Positions 27,209 to 37,448 of a stretch of 64,000 nucleotides of DNA are shown piece after piece (within the stretch, counting starts at the first letter, position 1; the number at the start of each line of letters is the position of its first letter). The translations under genes were made by a program, and so were the position numbers. The notes under the pieces were generated by a model that saw only the letters and a list, made by a program, of their open reading frames with translations, was not told where the DNA came from and did no database searches. This DNA comes from Cloacibacillus evryensis DSM 19522 (lineage in GTDB: Bacteria; Synergistota; Synergistia; Synergistales; Synergistaceae): contig NZ_KK073872.1 of the NCBI RefSeq assembly GCF_000585335.1, forward strand, positions 2,223,283-2,287,282, in the 5' to 3' direction.

Positions 27209-29533
27209 TTAGTTCTTGCGGTCTCTCTCGAAACGGCGCGCCGGGCGGCCCTGTCCGTCGCCGTCGCCGCGCGGACGGTCATGTCTGCGGTCTCCGCGGT
27301 CACGATCTCCCCTGTCGCGGTCTCCGCGGTCGCGTCCGCCGCCGTCACGGCGTTCTCCGCCGCCCTTCGGGAACTGCGAGTATCTCTCTTCGCGCTCCTT
27401 TTCCACCGGCACCTGCTCCGCAAATTCAGGATCTAGGGCAAGCTCGTCGAGCTTATCGAGGATGCGCTTGCGGCTGAGGTTGACGCGGTGCATGTCGTCT
27501 ATCTCCTTCACCGTCACGAGCACCCTGTCGCCGATCTCAAAGGCGTCCTCCAGCGTCGGCACACGATAGTTGCTGATCTCGCTGACGTGGAGCAGCCCCT
27601 CTTTGCCGGGCAGGACTTCGATGAAGACGCCGAAGGAGAGCATCCTCGTCACGGTGCCGACGAAGGTCTCGCCCGCCTCAACTTCACGGACGATGTCTTT
27701 TATGATCTTAACGGCCATCTGGGCCGCGTCGTCGTTGACCGCCGCGACGCTGACTCTGCCGCTGTCCTCGACGTCGACCTTGGCGCCGGTCTGCTGGACT
27801 ATGCCGCGGATCGTCTTTCCGCCGGAGCCGATGACGTCGCGGATCTTTTCAGGATCGATATTGAAGGTGACGATCTTCGGAGCCGTCGGCGAGAGTTCGG
27901 GGCGCGGGGCCGCGATCGCGGCGTCCATTATGTCCAATATCTGGAAACGTCCCTTCTTTGCCTGCGAGAGGGCCTCCGTGAGTATGCCGCGGGTGATGCC
28001 GCCAGCTTTGTTGTCCATCTGCAGCGCCGTTACGCCGTCGCGCGTGCCGGCGACTTTGAAGTCCATATCGCCGTAGTGGTCTTCAAGGCCCTGAATGTCG
28101 GTGAGGATGCAAACCTGCCCGGCGTCGGCGATGAGTCCCATCGCGATGCCGGCGACGGCCTTTTTAACGGGAACGCCGGCCGCCATCATCGAAAGGCTGC
28201 CGCTGCATACGGAGGCCATCGAGCTGGAACCGTTCGATTCCAGGATATCGGAGACCTGGCGCACGACGTACGGGAATGATTCGTCATCGGGGAATACGGC
28301 GCGCAGCGAACGCTCCGCGAGCGCTCCGTGGCCTATCTCACGGCGTCCGGGACCGCGCATCGGGCGCACTTCGCCCACAGAGTACGGCGGGAAGTTGTAA
28401 TGAAGGATGAATCTCTTTGACGGTTCGTCGAGCTTGAGGCCGTCCATCATCTGATCGTCCAGCCCTATCATTCCAAGGGTGGTTACTCCGAGCGACTGGG
28501 TCTCGCCGCGCGTGAAGAGCGCCGAACCGTGCGTCATCGGCAGGATGTCGATCTCGCAGGTGATCGGGCGAAGTTCGTCCATCGCGCGTCCGTCCGCGCG
28601 CTTCCTGTCTACCACGAGCAGCTTGCGGACCGCTTTCTTGACCATCTCGTCCATCAGCGAGGCGATATACTTAGCCGAGTCGGGATAGCTTTCGGCAAAC
28701 CGGTCCTCGGCCTTCTGCTGGGCCGCGGCGATCGCGGCGCCGCGCGCCTGCTTCTGGTTGATCTGTACAGCCTCGTATATTTCGTCGGTGAGGTTTTCCT
28801 TCACCCAATCGTCTATTTCCTCAATTACCGCGGGCGCGGGAAGCTGTGCTTTCGGCTTGCCGATCTCGGCGACGACGCCGTCGATGAAGTCCACGATCTT
28901 GCGGACCGCTTCGTTGGCGAGCTCCATGGCGTCGACGAGCAGGTCTTCCGAGACCTCTTTCGCGCCGGCCTCGACCATCGTGATGCCGCCCCTGTGTCCG
29001 GCTACCACGAGATCCAACGTGCTGTTCGCGATGTCGGCCTCGTCCGGGTTCACGACGAGTTCTCCGTTGACGCAGCCGATGCGCACCGCCCCTATCGGGC
29101 CGTCCCAGGGGATGTCGGAGATCGCGAGCGCGAGCGAAGCGCCGTTGATGCCGAGGATGTTCGCGGGATTTTTCTGGTCTACTGACATGACGGTCGCTAC
29201 GACGTGCACGTCGTTCCTCATCCATTCGGGGAAGAGGGAGCGGATCGAGCGGTCGATCATGCGTCCGCTGAGGATCGCCGTCTCGGAGGGGCGTCCCTCG
29301 CGCTTTATGAATCCGCCCGGAACTTTACCGGCGGAATAGTAACGTTCTTCGTAATCTACGAGCAGAGGGAAAAAGTCGAGTCCCTCGCGCGCCTTCTCGG
29401 CAAGCACGGTCGTCACGAGCAGCGCCGTGTCTCCATGTTTCGCGAGCAGCGCGGCGTTTGCCTGCTTCGCGAGGCGTCCCACTTCAAAGGACATCTTTTT
29501 CCCATATAAATCAAGTTCAAAAGTCTGTTTCAT
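27209..29533 (-). CDS. pnp: Polyribonucleotide nucleotidyltransferase (PNPase)
   Basis: Phosphorolytic 3'-5' exoribonuclease in RNA turnover. Two RNase PH-like domains are joined by an alpha-helical linker, then a KH domain ([15 protein letters not shown]) and an S1 domain ([21 protein letters not shown]). It ends in a disordered Arg/Asp/Gly-rich tail with repeated GDRDR units (about residues 720-774), probably extra RNA-binding surface. The start MKQTFELDL at 29533 follows GGAGGAAG; a longer in-frame version begins with an implausible hydrophobic and Lys-rich leader. It lies downstream of rpsO, the common bacterial order. Confidence 0.97.
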   Translation of the reverse strand: MKQTFELDLYGKKMSFEVGRLAKQANAALLAKHGDTALLVTTVLAEKAREGLDFFPLLVDYEERYYSAGKVPGGFIKREGRPSETAILSGRMIDRSIRSLFPEWMRNDVHVVATVMSVDQKNPANILGINGASLALAISDIPWDGPIGAVRIGCVNGELVVNPDEADIANSTLDLVVAGHRGGITMVEAGAKEVSEDLLVDAMELANEAVRKIVDFIDGVVAEIGKPKAQLPAPAVIEEIDDWVKENLTDEIYEAVQINQKQARGAAIAAAQQKAEDRFAESYPDSAKYIASLMDEMVKKAVRKLLVVDRKRADGRAMDELRPITCEIDILPMTHGSALFTRGETQSLGVTTLGMIGLDDQMMDGLKLDEPSKRFILHYNFPPYSVGEVRPMRGPGRREIGHGALAERSLRAVFPDDESFPYVVRQVSDILESNGSSSMASVCSGSLSMMAAGVPVKKAVAGIAMGLIADAGQVCILTDIQGLEDHYGDMDFKVAGTRDGVTALQMDNKAGGITRGILTEALSQAKKGRFQILDIMDAAIAAPRPELSPTAPKIVTFNIDPEKIRDVIGSGGKTIRGIVQQTGAKVDVEDSGRVSVAAVNDDAAQMAVKIIKDIVREVEAGETFVGTVTRMLSFGVFIEVLPGKEGLLHVSEISNYRVPTLEDAFEIGDRVLVTVKEIDDMHRVNLSRKRILDKLDELALDPEFAEQVPVEKEREERYSQFPKGGGERRDGGGRDRGDRDRGDRDRGDRRHDRPRGDGDGQGRPARRFERDRKN

Positions 29534-29589
29534 TTTCTTCCTCCTACCTTTTTTCCCTTTTATCTTCAACAATAGAAGGATAACACAAA

Positions 29590-29625
29590 AAAACAAAAAA
29601 TGGCGAAAGGATATACCTTTCGCCA
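29590..29625 (-). terminator. Intrinsic terminator after rpsO
   Basis: On the minus strand, TGGCGAAAGG pairs with CCTTTCGCCA and is followed by TTTTTTGTTTTTTT. It lies in the rpsO-pnp gap, so pnp expression depends on readthrough or on a promoter not identified here. Confidence 0.9.
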
Positions 29626-29656
29626 TGCGAATCTTTGTAATTTTGCGTGATTTTGA

Positions 29657-29923
29657 TTAGTGGCGCAGTCCGAGGCGCTGGATGAGCGTCTGATAACGCA
29701 TAAAGTCCTTCTTCTTGAGGTACTGCAGAAGCTTGCGGCGCTTTCCGACCATAATGAGAAGGCCGCGGCGGCTGTGGAAGTCCTTCTTGTGCTCTTTCAT
29801 GTGGGCCGTCAGCTCGCGGATACGCGCCGTGAGGACCGCCACCTGCACCTCTGTGGAACCGGTGTCCGCGTCGTGGGTCTTATACTCTTCGATTATCGAC
29901 TGTTTTTTCTCTTTCTCGATCAT
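29657..29923 (-). CDS. rpsO: 30S ribosomal protein S15
   Basis: Primary 16S rRNA-binding protein of the small subunit platform. The conserved core [25 protein letters not shown] and the end IQRLGLRH are all present. ATG at 29923 is chosen because GGAG lies eight bases upstream; a GTG three codons earlier sits on top of that site. The result is 88 aa, the family's length. Confidence 0.97.
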   Translation of the reverse strand: MIEKEKKQSIIEEYKTHDADTGSTEVQVAVLTARIRELTAHMKEHKKDFHSRRGLLIMVGKRRKLLQYLKKKDFMRYQTLIQRLGLRH

Positions 29924-30111
29924 TTCGATCACTCCATTCTGAGCCTGCTGCGCTCGATTTCCCTTAACTCAGGCAGGTATAAAGACGCCTGTCCGTGTAA
30001 AGGGCTCATGTATATTATCAGAAAGAGGCCGAAAATGGCAAGCTTTTTATTTGAGATCGCCATGTCCCGGCATATTGGCAATAGATTATTGCTCTTCGGC
30101 AAAAAATTCCA

Positions 30112-30140
30112 TTGACTCGCCCCGCCTGTATTTATAGAAT
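30112..30140 (+). promoter_or_regulatory. Probable glpK promoter
   Basis: TTGACT (30112-30117) and TAGAAT (30135-30140) are separated by 17 bases, about 57 bases before the glpK start. The rest of the rpsO-glpK gap shows nothing else recognisable. Confidence 0.7.
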
Positions 30141-30175
30141 TTTATTAATCATTAACAAAATGAATCCCAATGTAA

Positions 30176-31693
<1,518 letters not shown>

Positions 31694-31727
31694 CCGGCAC
31701 AGACAACCGGTTCCAGCAACGGCGGTA

Positions 31728-31977
31728 CAAAAACAAAAGTTTCATATCACGCCGCGCCGCGGCGAATATTACATCGTCAACAAAAAATACGCCGGCTGTT
31801 TCAACGCCGCGATATTCCAGCTCCCGACAAGAATGGGAAAGGGCATCCTCGTCGCCCCGACCGTGGACGGCGCTAAGAGGAACGACGGGACAGCTCCCCG
31901 TCCATATCGGGGATATCATGATAAAGGGAGTCTGCGGAACGGAGGCAGACGTCGTAGCGACAAAAGAACTATACTAA
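31728..31977 (+). pseudogene. Deletion scar: GlpA-like oxidoreductase fragment joined to a DUF1667 C-terminus
   Basis: In one frame (codons from 31740) the DNA encodes FHITPRRGEYYIVNKK and then IFQLPTRMGKGILVAPTVDG, a diagnostic internal stretch of NAD/FAD-dependent glycerol-3-phosphate-type dehydrogenases. In another frame, from about 31890, it encodes LPVHIGDIMIKGVCGTEADVV and ends ATKELY before TAA at 31975, matching the extreme C-terminus of DUF1667 proteins. These genes commonly follow glpK. Everything between the two fragments is gone, with the join near 31870-31895. Neither fragment has a start codon. Confidence 0.75.
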
Positions 31978-32002
31978 AATGCAAAAATTTCAATATATCA
32001 AC

Positions 32003-32045
32003 GGAGGCGAGCGGCATAAATTCTCCGCCTCCGGCTATTTTTATG
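32003..32045 (+). terminator. Terminator after the glpK region
   Basis: GGAGGCG (32003-32009) pairs with CGCCTCC (32026-32032), followed by GGCTATTTTT. Confidence 0.65.
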
Positions 32046-32146
32046 TGTCAAAAAGGATTTTTTATGTTATAAATATTGGTAATGTACCATTTTGAATTGC
32101 GTAAAATTAAGCGCCACAACAATGTTTTACGGAGGAGATCATCACC

Positions 32147-32692
32147 ATGCCATCACCATGGAACCTGCCCAATATGCTGAGCCTGTCGAGGGTATTTCTC
32201 GTGCCGGTCATACTGGTCTTTCTGACGCTGCGGACACAGTTCGGGTTCATCGAGGGAGTAAATATCGGAGACCTCATCGCGGGGCTGGTATTCATAATCG
32301 CTTCGATAACCGACGCCGCCGACGGGCATATCGCGCGCAAGAGAAATCTTGTGACAAATATGGGAAAATTTATCGACCCTCTGGCCGACAAGATACTTGT
32401 CATCGCCGTATTGACGGCGCTTGTCGAGCTTCACCGTTTCCCTGCCTGGATGGTAGTCGTTATCGTCTCGCGCGAGTTCATCGTATCCGGCCTGCGAATG
32501 GTCGCCGCCTCCGAGGGAGTGGTGATCGCCGCTTCGAAGGGCGGGAAATTGAAGACAGTCACCCAGATCATAGGCATCGTTATGCTCATCTTCAACATCC
32601 CCTACGCGATGGCGGTAATGTGGGTCGCCGTCATCCTCACGGTATGGTCCGGCGTCGACTATGTCGTAAAGGGAGCGGATCTGCTCAATTAA
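32147..32692 (+). CDS. pgsA: CDP-diacylglycerol-glycerol-3-phosphate 3-phosphatidyltransferase
   Basis: Makes phosphatidylglycerophosphate from CDP-diacylglycerol and glycerol 3-phosphate at the inner membrane. The CDP-alcohol phosphotransferase motif D-x2-DG-x2-AR-x8-G-x3-D-x3-D is intact (DAADGHIARK then GKFIDPLAD). There are about five to six membrane helices in 181 aa. GGAGGAG precedes the ATG. PgsA is chosen over other family members by length and the N-terminal NLPNMLSLSR. Confidence 0.92.
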   Translation: MPSPWNLPNMLSLSRVFLVPVILVFLTLRTQFGFIEGVNIGDLIAGLVFIIASITDAADGHIARKRNLVTNMGKFIDPLADKILVIAVLTALVELHRFPAWMVVVIVSREFIVSGLRMVAASEGVVIAASKGGKLKTVTQIIGIVMLIFNIPYAMAVMWVAVILTVWSGVDYVVKGADLLN

Positions 32693-32714
32693 GCTTGCCG
32701 GAGAAAAATGACGG

Positions 32715-32751
32715 GGCCGCCGGGACTAAAAACGAACCGGCGGCCTCTCTT
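32715..32751. terminator. Bidirectional terminator between pgsA and plsY
   Basis: GGCCGCCGG (32715-32723) pairs with CCGGCGGCC (32737-32745), then TCTCTTT. A second hairpin, with arms TTTCGCGCG and CGCGCGAAA, lies at about 32774-32811, nearer the plsY end. Confidence 0.8.
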
Positions 32752-32831
32752 TGTGTCAGGATCGAAGAGTAATTTCGCGCGGTGAACCGTCCGTGCTTTC
32801 ACGCGCGAAAGACGGGAGCGGCTGCGCCGGC

Positions 32832-33425
32832 CTACAACTTTACTTTGGATTCCGTACCGTTTCTCAGCCGCACGATGTTCGCCCGGTGGCGCCACACCGA
32901 CAGGAAAGCGAGAAAAAACGAAGCCGCCGTGTAGGGACGCGGCATTCCAAAACAGGCGGTGAGCCCCGCGGCGGCGAGCAGTCCGACCATCGAGGCCACG
33001 GAGACATATTTCGTGATCTTCATGACCGCGTACCAGATAATGCCGCCGATTATGGCCGGCCATGGCATGAAAAAGTTATAAAACCCGATCACCCCGAAGG
33101 TGGTCGCGACCCCCTTGCCGCCCCTGAAACCCAGCCAGACCGGGAAATTATGTCCCAGCACCGCGCAGAGCCCCGTAAGCGCCAGCACCGCGGGGTCCGG
33201 AACGAAACATGAGGCGGCAAGGACCGCAAAGCCGCCCTTGAGCATATCAAAAACGGCTACGGCCACGGCCCACCTTTTCCCCATCAGTCTGCCTACATTG
33301 GTCGCTCCGATATTGCCGGAGCCGAAACCGCGAATGTCGGCCCCTTTTATATATTTGGCGACAAGAAAGCCGGACGGGCACGACCCGGCAAGATATCCGA
33401 TAAGGGCCCATATAGCAGTTGTCAT
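32832..33425 (-). CDS. plsY: Glycerol-3-phosphate acyltransferase PlsY
   Basis: Transfers an acyl group from acyl-phosphate to glycerol 3-phosphate, the first step of phospholipid synthesis, at the inner membrane. The PlsY motifs are clear: SGNIGATNVGR and GHNFPVWLGFRGGKGVAT. There are about five membrane helices in 197 aa. ATG at 33425 has GGAG at ordinary spacing. It is convergent with pgsA. The PlsX partner is not in the window. Confidence 0.95.
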   Translation of the reverse strand: MTTAIWALIGYLAGSCPSGFLVAKYIKGADIRGFGSGNIGATNVGRLMGKRWAVAVAVFDMLKGGFAVLAASCFVPDPAVLALTGLCAVLGHNFPVWLGFRGGKGVATTFGVIGFYNFFMPWPAIIGGIIWYAVMKITKYVSVASMVGLLAAAGLTACFGMPRPYTAASFFLAFLSVWRHRANIVRLRNGTESKVKL

Positions 33426-33860
33426 ATGATCATCTCCACATGAAATTTTATGATGATAACAGTCCCATTGTCACAATAAATTTTACGATAGAGAGAAATG
33501 CAAGTCAAATGAGGCGGAACAAGCCCAAAGGAGCATGGGAGGCTGACGGCGGAGTGCGGCCGGCGCGAAAAACCCGATCACACAAAGATCCTTATAATTG
33601 TATTTTACTGTATTTTAAATTAATATTCGCAAAACAAAATATATCATAAATATTCGCTGATAAACATATTTTTCCCGCCGGGACCAAAAACACGGACACA
33701 ACTTATATCCGCCGCGTATCCACGGATATTTTTGACAGGCTTTCCCGACCCGCACTTAAAGCAAGTTTATTGAATAGATTTATTTCAATAATAAATTTAT
33801 TTTTTAGATATATTGATATAAATATTCAAAATAACGTAAATAAATAAACACGAACATCGC
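33426..33860. other. AT-rich intergenic stretch, no gene seen
   Basis: Between plsY and the NhaC leader there is no convincing coding frame. Base composition is much richer in A and T than the flanks. The plsY promoter should lie in its left end, but no consensus pair stands out. Confidence 0.6.
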
Positions 33861-34061
33861 TATAATAATGAAAAGTTAAGAATGCCTACGGGGCAGAATG
33901 GTATCAAAGCTATCGGCAGTGAAACTTTATATTCTTAAAAAATTTAACACGCTCATTTTTTGATAATACCGCAAAAGGGAGGAGGCGTTACTGTATCGTC
34001 CGAAGTACGGCAAGAGCCGTGGGCAATCCAATCTTAGACACCATGAAGGGAGATTCGGAAT
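33861..34061 (+). promoter_or_regulatory. Promoter -10 and structured 5' leader of the NhaC gene (candidate riboswitch)
   Basis: A perfect TATAAT (33861-33866) has no good -35 partner. The predicted leader of about 190 bases opens with a long-range stem, TTAAGAAT paired with ATTCTTAA, enclosing about 45 bases with a small TGCC/GGCA hairpin. A second hairpin, ACGGC-AAGA-GCCGT, lies nearer the gene, before a GGGAG ribosome site. I do not recognise a known riboswitch class. Sodium, pH or another ion as ligand would fit the gene but is only a guess. Confidence 0.45.
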
Positions 34062-35597
34062 ATGAGTACAGTCAGTCATGAACCACGAAGACCATCTTTG
34101 ATTTTATCAATAGGCGTTTTTCTCGCAATTGCGGCGTTAATAGCGGCGGCAGTCCTTGTATGGGAGACGGACATACATATCGTCCTCATCATGGGAGCGC
34201 TTCTCGCCGGGATCATCGGCGTGTTTTATCTGGGCTATGATTATCTCACGATCGAGAAGGGCGTTATTGACGGCATCATGGTGGGCATGCAGGCATGCCT
34301 TATTCTTTACACTGTCGGGCCGCTCATCGGTACGTGGATCTGCAGCGGCGTCGTTCCGAGCATGATCTATTATGGACTTTCAATACTGTCTCCATCCATA
34401 TTCCTCTTCGCGACGCTCTTCATCTGCTCCATCGTCTCGCTGGCGACCGGCACCTCGTGGGGCACCTCCGGAACGGTCGGCATCGCGCTCCTCGGTATTG
34501 CGATGGGACTCGGCATTCCGGCTCCGGTCACGGCGGGCATCATAATATCGGGAGCATATTTCGGCGACAAGATGTCGCCCCTCTCTGATACGACCAACCT
34601 CGCTCCCGGCGTCGCCGGAACCGACCTCTTCCAGCATATCCGCGCGATGTGCTGGACCACCGGCCCCACATACGTCATAGTCGTCGTCATCACGCTGGTG
34701 ATCGGCAGCCGCTATGCGGGCGGAACGCTCGATTACGCGAAGATCGAAGCGATACAAAGCATAATCGCGGCGGAATTCTGGGTCAGCCCGATAACGCTCA
34801 TCGCTCCGATCGCGGTCATCGCCCTCTCCGCGATGCGCAAACCGGCTCTCCCCGCCCTATGGGTAGGTATCTTCATTTCAGTTGTATTCGCGCTCGTTGA
34901 GGGCGTGAACTTCGGAGACATATTAAACATCATGCAGAACGGATATGTCCCCGTACTCTCGGCCGAGATCGCGGGTGCCGCGGAAGACGCGGCCGCTCTC
35001 GCAAAAGTGCTCTCCGAGAACAGCATCAGCATCGATCCTAAGGTCGCCGTCGAAGCGGCGAACGACATCGTGTCGCTTATGGAGCGCGGCGGCCTCCAGT
35101 CGATGAACTGGACGATCTCCCTCATCCTCTGCGCCTTCACCTTCGGCTCGACAATGGACGCCTGCGGCTTCCTCAAGGTCATGCTCGAGGCGATCATGAA
35201 GCCGATCAAATCGGTCGGCGGGATGATCACGGCGGTCATCATGTCATGCTTTGTCTGCGACATATTCCTCGGAGACCAATACCTGTCGATCGCGATGCCG
35301 GGAACAATGTTCAAATCGGCGTTCGACAAATCAGGGCTGCATCCGAGGATGCTTTCCCGCTCGCTTGAGGACGCCGGTACGCTGCTCTCCGTCCTCATAC
35401 CCTGGAACACCTGCGGCGCATACCATACGGGAGTGCTTGGCGTCCCGACATTCCAATATCTGCCTTACGCCTTCCTGAACTACCTGAACCCGATAGTGGC
35501 GATAGTCATGACGTACATGGGTATAGGCATATTCTGGCGCGGCAAGAACGGCGAGCCTGTGAGGGGCGGAAAGACGCGCCCGGCTGACCTGGTCTAA
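34062..35597 (+). CDS. nhaC: NhaC-family Na+/H+ antiporter
   Basis: Inner-membrane secondary transporter with about 11-12 helices in 511 aa. The family hallmark TSWGTSGTVGIALLG is followed by GAYFGDKMSPLSDTTNLAPG, the conserved ion-path region. Relatives exchange sodium for protons, and some exchange organic acids, so the exact substrate is open. The start has GGGAG upstream. It stands alone, behind an unusually long leader and before a strong terminator. Confidence 0.92.
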   Translation: MSTVSHEPRRPSLILSIGVFLAIAALIAAAVLVWETDIHIVLIMGALLAGIIGVFYLGYDYLTIEKGVIDGIMVGMQACLILYTVGPLIGTWICSGVVPSMIYYGLSILSPSIFLFATLFICSIVSLATGTSWGTSGTVGIALLGIAMGLGIPAPVTAGIIISGAYFGDKMSPLSDTTNLAPGVAGTDLFQHIRAMCWTTGPTYVIVVVITLVIGSRYAGGTLDYAKIEAIQSIIAAEFWVSPITLIAPIAVIALSAMRKPALPALWVGIFISVVFALVEGVNFGDILNIMQNGYVPVLSAEIAGAAEDAAALAKVLSENSISIDPKVAVEAANDIVSLMERGGLQSMNWTISLILCAFTFGSTMDACGFLKVMLEAIMKPIKSVGGMITAVIMSCFVCDIFLGDQYLSIAMPGTMFKSAFDKSGLHPRMLSRSLEDAGTLLSVLIPWNTCGAYHTGVLGVPTFQYLPYAFLNYLNPIVAIVMTYMGIGIFWRGKNGEPVRGGKTRPADLV

Positions 35598-35650
35598 AGG
35601 CGGCCCCTGCCCGCATTAAGAGACAACAAGGACATCAACACACCACAAAG

Positions 35651-35714
35651 CGGCGCCCTCTTCGTAGGAGATCCTCCTCTCCTGACATTCCTCGAAGAGG
35701 GCGCCGCCCTTTTT
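35651..35714 (+). terminator. Strong terminator after nhaC
   Basis: A perfect 14-bp stem has arms CGGCGCCCTCTTCG (35651-35664) and CGAAGAGGGCGCCG (35693-35706), followed by CCCTTTTT. The loop holds a smaller AGGAG/CTCCT hairpin. Confidence 0.92.
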
Positions 35715-35789
35715 GCCGTATGCCTCACTACGCCGCTCCGCATCACCTGCAAATAAAAACGAAACAATAAAAATCTCATCAGTTTGCCC

Positions 35790-35819
35790 TTGTATATTTT
35801 GCGCGGTAAAAACTATAAT
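35790..35819 (+). promoter_or_regulatory. Probable promoter of the NlpE/META-like gene
   Basis: TTGTAT (35790-35795) and a perfect TATAAT (35814-35819) are 18 bases apart, leaving a leader of about 70 bases. Confidence 0.6.
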
Positions 35820-35897
35820 ATGCCCTGCTGCCCGCATTCAGCGGACAAATTGGGGATATGCCCCATGGCTATAAACATAAAACAGGAGGTCATTTTC

Positions 35898-37256
35898 ATG
35901 CGGATAAAGACATTGCTGGCTTCGGCGGCTCTGGTAATACTGCTGGCGGTTCCGGCGTTTGCCGCGCCGCTGCTGATACAGGCGGACAGATACGAGGGCA
36001 ATATATCAAAGAAAGGTTCCGCCGCCGGACGTACAGTCCTTGTGCTCAAATACGACGCCGTCACCGAAGCCCCGGTAAGCTATCTTGAGACGTCCACATC
36101 GGACTGGACAAATTGGACGAGGAGCAACGGGACCTTCGTCGTAAAGGATGACCGCTCCACCGGCGCGTCGCGATTCACGCTGATGCCCCGCGCCGCCGGC
36201 AAGGACCAAAAATTCATCAGAACATATATGGGCGCGAGCCTGCGGACCATGAACGCGGGAGAGTCCGGCGTACTGCCGCCGACGGGCGCGCAGCTGCTGA
36301 AAAACGGCAGAGAGATAATGCGCTTCCCCTCAAGCTACAGCGGGACCATCCCGGCGGCCTCCGGCCCGGGGATACTTCTGGAAGTCACGTTCCGGGCGGA
36401 CCGCACCTTCCGCATAGCCGAAACCTATATCGACGAACCGGATGGAAGTAATAAGTTCTATGAAAGCGGACGCTGGTCCGTCGGTTTGAACGGCAAGACC
36501 CCTCTGCTCACGCTGGAGGCAAGGAGCGGACGGCGTTACTTCGCAATCGGCGATAAAAGTATCACGATGGTCGACGGCAGCGGGCGCCCAGCCGAGAGCA
36601 AACTGAACTACACGCTGAGAGAGGCTAAGGGCGGCGACCTTTTCAACAAACCCTTCCTTATGGAGGGCGAATACAGCCAGACATATGAAACGGGAATCTT
36701 CCGCGACGCCGCCACCGGCAGGAGGTATCTCGTGGCAAAGGGCGGCGGCAATGCCGGGCTGGAACGCGCCTATTCGGAAAAGGACAAGGGGCCGGGCGAA
36801 TATCTGCCCGCACTGGTCACCGGCAGCATCGTCATCCGCAGCGGAGAGGACGACCAGCCCGAAGAGATGCTGCTGGTAAACCGGCTCGTCGCTCTTGGAA
36901 TACAGGAGACCGCTCTGGTCAAGGGCGACTGGAAGATAGTCAGCGCCGGCGATGTGCCGGCGCCCGAAAACCCCGAGGGAGAAATTCCCTTCCTGAAGTT
37001 CGACACGGACGGACGCTTCTACGGATATGCGGGATGCAACCGCATCGCCGGCTCATACATCCTTTCTGGAATGAAGCTGACGCTGGACGGCCTCCTCAGC
37101 ACGAAGATGGCCTGCCGCGACATGAGGCTTGAGGACGCGCTCCTGCAGGCGCTGCCGCATGTGCGCTCGTACGCGGTGGATAAGGGCGTACTGATCCTGA
37201 AAGGCCCGGACGGGAAGGTCCTGGTCAAGCTCACAGACGAGGGGACTGCCCGGTAA
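35898..37256 (+). CDS. Exported NlpE-like and META (HslJ-like) domain protein
   Basis: A signal peptide (residues 1-22, cleavage near AFA) leads to an N-terminal domain of unknown type (about 25-135). An NlpE-like domain follows (about 145-260; SSYSGTIPAASGPGILLEV, then a GRWSV strand), and a C-terminal META domain (about 355-450; YAGCNRIAGSY and STKMACRDM, the usual Cys pair). In classic NlpE the second motif holds a CxxC; here it reads ASGP, so copper-type cysteine chemistry is absent. The start is fixed by AGGAGGT ten bases upstream. A role in envelope stress or redox sensing is plausible but unproven. Confidence 0.75.
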   Translation: MRIKTLLASAALVILLAVPAFAAPLLIQADRYEGNISKKGSAAGRTVLVLKYDAVTEAPVSYLETSTSDWTNWTRSNGTFVVKDDRSTGASRFTLMPRAAGKDQKFIRTYMGASLRTMNAGESGVLPPTGAQLLKNGREIMRFPSSYSGTIPAASGPGILLEVTFRADRTFRIAETYIDEPDGSNKFYESGRWSVGLNGKTPLLTLEARSGRRYFAIGDKSITMVDGSGRPAESKLNYTLREAKGGDLFNKPFLMEGEYSQTYETGIFRDAATGRRYLVAKGGGNAGLERAYSEKDKGPGEYLPALVTGSIVIRSGEDDQPEEMLLVNRLVALGIQETALVKGDWKIVSAGDVPAPENPEGEIPFLKFDTDGRFYGYAGCNRIAGSYILSGMKLTLDGLLSTKMACRDMRLEDALLQALPHVRSYAVDKGVLILKGPDGKVLVKLTDEGTAR

Positions 37257-37304
37257 AAAAGTATTCAGCAAACAGTGCCGCGGTATAAACGGCGGAAACA
37301 GCAT

Positions 37305-37347
37305 GCGGCCGGGCCGCCCGTAAATACGGGTCCGGCCGCTTTCGTTT
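37305..37347 (+). terminator. Terminator after the NlpE/META gene
   Basis: GCGGCCGG (37305-37312) pairs with CCGGCCGC (37332-37339), with an inner CCCG/CGGG extension and a T-rich tail. Confidence 0.75.
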
Positions 37348-37394
37348 ACCAAAGCGCCGGCGTAAATAAAAACAGCGGCAAAAACTTAACGGCG

Positions 37395-37422
37395 ATGACA
37401 TTCGCACCATTTCTAATATAAA
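37395..37422 (+). promoter_or_regulatory. Possible topB promoter
   Basis: ATGACA (37395-37400) and TATAAA (37417-37422) are 16 bases apart, 26 bases before the topB start. Confidence 0.45.
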
Positions 37423-37448
37423 ATAAGACAAAAGAACGGAGGAACGAC

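Noticed and set aside
33419-33649. Small plus-strand ORF upstream of nhaC
   Set aside because: It starts inside the plsY start region, has no ribosome site, and its composition looks random.
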